Of a stretch of 9,300 nucleotides of DNA, positions 6,943 through 9,300 are shown in pieces. Made by a program: the position numbers and the translations under genes. The notes beneath the pieces are model-generated. The model saw nothing but the letters and a program-made list of their open reading frames with translations. It was not told where the DNA came from and made no database searches. This DNA is from CTSOIL-112 sp049291875 (GTDB taxonomy: Bacteria > Pseudomonadota > Gammaproteobacteria > Burkholderiales > Burkholderiaceae), in contig JBATQE010000010.1 in assembly GCA_049291875.1 (NCBI GenBank), positions 1 through 9,300 of the forward strand, in the 5' to 3' direction. How positions within the stretch are numbered: the first letter of the stretch is position 1; every line of letters begins with the position of its first letter.

Positions 6943-7803
6943 ATGAACCTGCCTTTTTATATCAGTAACGTTTTTGCCGAATCCGCTTGGGGCGGCAATC
7001 CATTGGCGATAGTGCCATTGCTGGACGGCCAATCGCTCGACACCGCGACCATGCAGCGCATCGCGCGGCAATTCAATCTGTCCGAAACCGTCTTCATCAC
7101 ACCGCCAACGGCGACGAACCATACGCCGAACCACGCGGCGCATCTGCGGATTTTCACACCTGAGCACGAAATGCCGTTTGCCGGTCATCCGACCATCGGC
7201 GCAGCGCAATGGCTGCACAGTCATTTGAACCTGTCCGACACATTTACATTGACCACACCGGCGAAAACCGCCACCATCACACATGAAAACGGCGTGTATC
7301 GGTTTGCCCTGTCGGCTTATAAATCCGCGCCATGCTCATTCTCCCGCGAACATTTGGCACAGGCATTGGGTTTGGACTTGGGCGATGTCGCAAATGGTTA
7401 TCAGTGGATGAACGCCGGCACGAGGCAGTTGATCGTACCGCTGACCTCGCGCGATGCGGTGATGCGTGCGAAACCAATCAACGCCGAGGCTTTACTGGAC
7501 GCCCGTGTGGATGCGGCGCATGTCAACGTGTACCTTTGGCATGAGAATAATGGCGCGGTGACTTCACGCTATTTTTTCAGCCTTGGTCAAAGCTTAATCG
7601 AAGACCCCGGCACCGGCTCGGCCTGCGCGAATCTGGGTGCATGGGCGCATGAAGCAGGCTTCGCACCCGTTTCATGGAAAATCACGCAAGCCGAAGCGAT
7701 TGAGCGCCCGAACCATTTGTATTTGAATGTGTCCGAGGAAGGCGCCATTCAAGTCGGCGGGCGTGTCATGCCGTTTGCGCACGGCGAATTGCACATTTTT
7801 TAA
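6943..7803 (+). CDS. PhzF-family isomerase/epimerase-like protein
   Basis: A 286-residue cytosolic protein of normal PhzF length with the two-lobed diaminopimelate-epimerase-like fold. Signatures: VFAESAWGGNPLAIV (10-24); FNLSETVFI (44-52), with Glu48 in the position of the catalytic Glu45 of PhzF; RIFTPEHEMPFAGHPTIGAA (69-88); and RYFFSLGQSLIEDPGTGSAC (209-228), with Asp221 and the GTGSA phosphate/carboxylate-binding loop. PhzF itself isomerises trans-2,3-dihydro-3-hydroxyanthranilate in phenazine synthesis, but there are no other phenazine genes here, so a proton-shift on an unidentified carboxylate or amino acid is more likely. It begins 15 bp after the half-EamA gene and ends 18 bp before the symporter gene. 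All key residues are present, so it should be catalytically active. Confidence 0.92.
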   Translation: MNLPFYISNVFAESAWGGNPLAIVPLLDGQSLDTATMQRIARQFNLSETVFITPPTATNHTPNHAAHLRIFTPEHEMPFAGHPTIGAAQWLHSHLNLSDTFTLTTPAKTATITHENGVYRFALSAYKSAPCSFSREHLAQALGLDLGDVANGYQWMNAGTRQLIVPLTSRDAVMRAKPINAEALLDARVDAAHVNVYLWHENNGAVTSRYFFSLGQSLIEDPGTGSACANLGAWAHEAGFAPVSWKITQAEAIERPNHLYLNVSEEGAIQVGGRVMPFAHGELHIF

Positions 7804-7821
7804 TTTAACCGTATTGATTAT

Positions 7822-9051
7822 ATGTTCCGCAAATACCACCCACCCACACTGCGTGAAATCCGCCAAGACAGCGCCCTATCGACCTTCGTCGCGCCCCTGA
7901 TCGCCAATTTGGCGAGCTACGGCGGGCCGCTGGCCATCGTCATCGGTGCGGCGCAGGCCGGCCATGCATCGGCCGAGCAAATTACCTCGATGCTGTGCGT
8001 GATCGCACTGATGGTGGGCATCGCCAGCATCGCACTGTCCTACCTCACACGTACGCCGATCATCACGGCGTGGAGTACGCCCGGCGCGGCTTTTTTATTA
8101 ACGGCGCTGCCGACGGTCACGTATGCGGAGGCGATTGCGGGCTTTATCATCGCCAACGGGATTATTTTCCTGATCGCGTATTCGGGGATGTTTGATACGG
8201 TGATGAATAAGTTGCCGAAAAGCATCGCCGCCGCGCTGTTGGCGGGGATTTTATTCCGTTTTGGCGTGAACAGCTTTGCCATGCTCGGATCGGAAGCGGG
8301 CTTGGTGCTGGTGATGCTGTTGACTTATGTGCTGTTCAAACGCTTTTTGCCGCGCTACGCCACGCTGTTTGTGCTGCTGGCGGGCTGCCTGTATGTGTTT
8401 GGCTGGCAACACGCATCCGTACCGCACGTACCATTGCACATCTCCAGCGTGGTGTGGACGACACCGCAATTTACGTGGAATGCGTTGCTAAACATCGGTT
8501 TGCCACTGAGTTTAATCACTCTGACCGGCCAGCAAATTACCGGTATCGCGGTGCTGCGCGCCTCAGGCTATGACGCCAATCAAGCACCGGCAAAGCCTCT
8601 GGTCGGCCTGACGGCTTTTCTCTCGACCCTCACCGCGCCATTTGGTAACTTTGGGATCAATCTGGCGGCAATCACGGCAGCGATTTGCACCGAACACGCC
8701 TGCCATCCCGAGCCGAACAAACGCTACGTCGCGGGACTGTGGTATGGCGTGATGAATCTGATCATCGCGGTCTTTGCGGGCGTATTGGTGGTGTTTTTCC
8801 TCGGCTTGCCAAAGGCACTGATCACCGTATTGGCCGGATTGGCCTTGATGGGCGCGATTTTGAGCAATATCGGCAATGCCTTTAGCAGCGAACACCGCAT
8901 GATTGACCGCGAAGCAGCGTTGATTACCTTCATGACCTGCGCCTCGGGCGTGACACTGTTTCAAATGGGCAGCGCCTTTTGGGGCATCGTGCTCGGCTGT
9001 GCCGCGTATGTACTGTTTCACTGGCGCAGTGCGACACATTTGGGTCAATAG
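7822..9051 (+). CDS. BenE/YdcO-family benzoate:H+ symporter-type transporter
   Basis: A 409-residue inner-membrane protein of typical BenE family length with about 11-12 hydrophobic segments. Matches to the family pattern, as I recall the E. coli YdcO sequence, are TPIITAWSTPGAAFL (78-92), AAALLAGILFRFGV (136-149), the half-helix region FGNFGINLAAITAAIC (274-289), and VLAGLALMGAI near 336-346 and GSAFWG (383-388) near the end. BenE imports benzoate with protons in Acinetobacter, but many homologues have unknown substrates and no benzoate-degradation gene is visible here. The start at 7822 has no clear Shine-Dalgarno site; it follows the PhzF stop by 18 bp and fits the family N-terminus, with a short cytoplasmic leader before TM1. 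It is the last gene of the rightward operon. No strong terminator follows it directly. Confidence 0.92.
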   Translation: MFRKYHPPTLREIRQDSALSTFVAPLIANLASYGGPLAIVIGAAQAGHASAEQITSMLCVIALMVGIASIALSYLTRTPIITAWSTPGAAFLLTALPTVTYAEAIAGFIIANGIIFLIAYSGMFDTVMNKLPKSIAAALLAGILFRFGVNSFAMLGSEAGLVLVMLLTYVLFKRFLPRYATLFVLLAGCLYVFGWQHASVPHVPLHISSVVWTTPQFTWNALLNIGLPLSLITLTGQQITGIAVLRASGYDANQAPAKPLVGLTAFLSTLTAPFGNFGINLAAITAAICTEHACHPEPNKRYVAGLWYGVMNLIIAVFAGVLVVFFLGLPKALITVLAGLALMGAILSNIGNAFSSEHRMIDREAALITFMTCASGVTLFQMGSAFWGIVLGCAAYVLFHWRSATHLGQ

Positions 9052-9201
9052 CGGATCATTCATATCCATAAAAAACCCATATATTGCATGAATACTGCGC
9101 ATGTCAACCGAGATGGAATAAGCCCGTTATCTATAAGCCAACTGTCTTATAATGAGGATTGGGCGAGACATTCAAGGAAGCACGGAACAACCCAAACCAG
9201 T

Positions 9202-9234
9202 CTGCGTTCTGAGCAAAAAACATTCAGAACGCGG
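9202..9234. repeat. Perfect 9-bp inverted repeat (extends to 11 bp with one wobble)
   Basis: GCGTTCTGA (9204-9212) is the exact reverse complement of TCAGAACGC (9224-9232), with an 11-base loop containing an A6 run. The stem extends outward by a T-G wobble and a C-G pair to 9202/9234. There is no T-run after the stem on the plus strand, so it is not a standard intrinsic terminator. Confidence 0.6.
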
Positions 9235-9236
9235 CG

Positions 9237-9290
9237 CAGGATAGGGGTCGTAGTTATTCATCATACGATGTTGCGACAGCCCCTATTCTG
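9237..9290. repeat. Long bulged stem-loop
   Basis: The core arms ATAGGGG (9241-9247) and CCCCTAT (9280-9286) pair perfectly. The stem extends outward four more pairs (9237-9240 with 9287-9290, one G-T) and inward three pairs after a 3-base bulge (9248-9250 with 9274-9276). The 23-base loop holds a CATC/GATG mini-hairpin. It starts only two bases after the preceding inverted repeat ends. Confidence 0.55.
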
Positions 9291-9300
9291 CAACAAAGTT

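Larger units (their letters stand above)
9052..9300. other. Non-coding tail with a tiled series of inverted repeats
   Basis: No credible coding frame is seen after the benE-type gene. Four dyads lie almost end to end: TATAAG/CTTATA (9132-9137 with 9146-9151); GGATTGGG/CCCAAACC with one A-A mismatch (9156-9163 with 9191-9198); CTGCGTTCTGA/TCAGAACGCGG with one G-T pair (9202-9212 with 9224-9234); and a long bulged stem (9237-9250 with 9274-9290) enclosing a smaller CATC/GATG hairpin (9259-9262 with 9267-9270). A TATAAT box is at 9148-9153, but with no good -35 on the plus strand. On the minus strand, TTGAAT-18-TATAAG can be read just as well, so direction is open. It could be a small RNA, a leader for a gene beyond the window, or a palindromic mobile repeat. 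Confidence 0.55.

Noticed and set aside
8563..9102. Reverse open frame (179 codons) antisense to the end of the BenE-type gene
   Set aside because: Charged, Gln/His/Arg-rich shadow translation of a clear membrane-protein gene; no ribosome site. A minus-strand TTGACA (complement of 9103-9108) lies upstream of it, but the -10 is weak.
9202..9234. Intrinsic terminator for the seven-gene operon
   Set aside because: The stem is strong, but there is no T-run after it on the plus strand, and it lies about 150 bp beyond the last gene.
9152..9244. Small forward frame of 30 codons beginning at the ATG inside TATAATG
   Set aside because: No Shine-Dalgarno; it overlaps the -10-like box and spans inverted repeats that better suggest RNA structure.
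1..9300. DNA uptake sequences, CRISPR, insertion sequence, tRNA or rRNA
   Set aside because: By eye I found no Neisseria-type DUS or Pasteurellaceae USS core, no regularly spaced repeat array, no transposase and no tRNA/rRNA-like segment.

Overview
The window is a compact stretch of bacterial chromosome, most likely from a medium-GC beta- or gammaproteobacterium. This rests on protein style and gene content (Fe-S type L-serine ammonia-lyase, MocR regulator, YdcO/BenE-type carrier, RhtB/LysE-type exporter). No species-specific tag such as a Neisseria or Pasteurellaceae DNA uptake sequence was seen, so I do not name a genus.

Layout: (1) 3-143 (+) is the 3' end of an unidentified membrane-protein gene. 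(2) 144-408 is AT-rich and non-coding, with a strong REP-like palindrome at 337-366. (3) 409-1800 (-) is L-serine ammonia-lyase, and 1847-3388 (-) is a MocR-type GntR/aminotransferase-fold regulator; both are read leftward and are 46 bp apart. (4) 3389-3484 is a divergent control region with three copies of a 9-bp element, two direct and one inverted, the arrangement typical of MocR operators. (5) 3485-9051 (+) is a tight run of seven co-directional genes with gaps of 6-38 bp: a 10-TM EamA/DMT carrier, a LysE/RhtB-type exporter, a DHCW-motif cupin, a threonine-aldolase-family PLP lyase, a half-size single-EamA membrane protein, a PhzF-family isomerase and a BenE-family symporter. (6) 9052-9300 has no convincing gene but holds a tiled series of inverted repeats that may encode a structured RNA or leader.

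Reading as a whole: the MocR protein probably senses an amino acid or amine as a PLP adduct and controls the rightward operon, perhaps also its own operon with sdaA. The operon combines four membrane carriers with three small-molecule proteins (aldolase/lyase, isomerase, cupin). The sdaA (serine deamination) and threonine aldolase (beta-hydroxy amino acid cleavage) genes on either side of the regulator suggest uptake, breakdown or export of beta-hydroxy or related amino acids. The families are clear; the substrate and the joint function are inference. No mobile element, CRISPR array, tRNA or rRNA was recognised.
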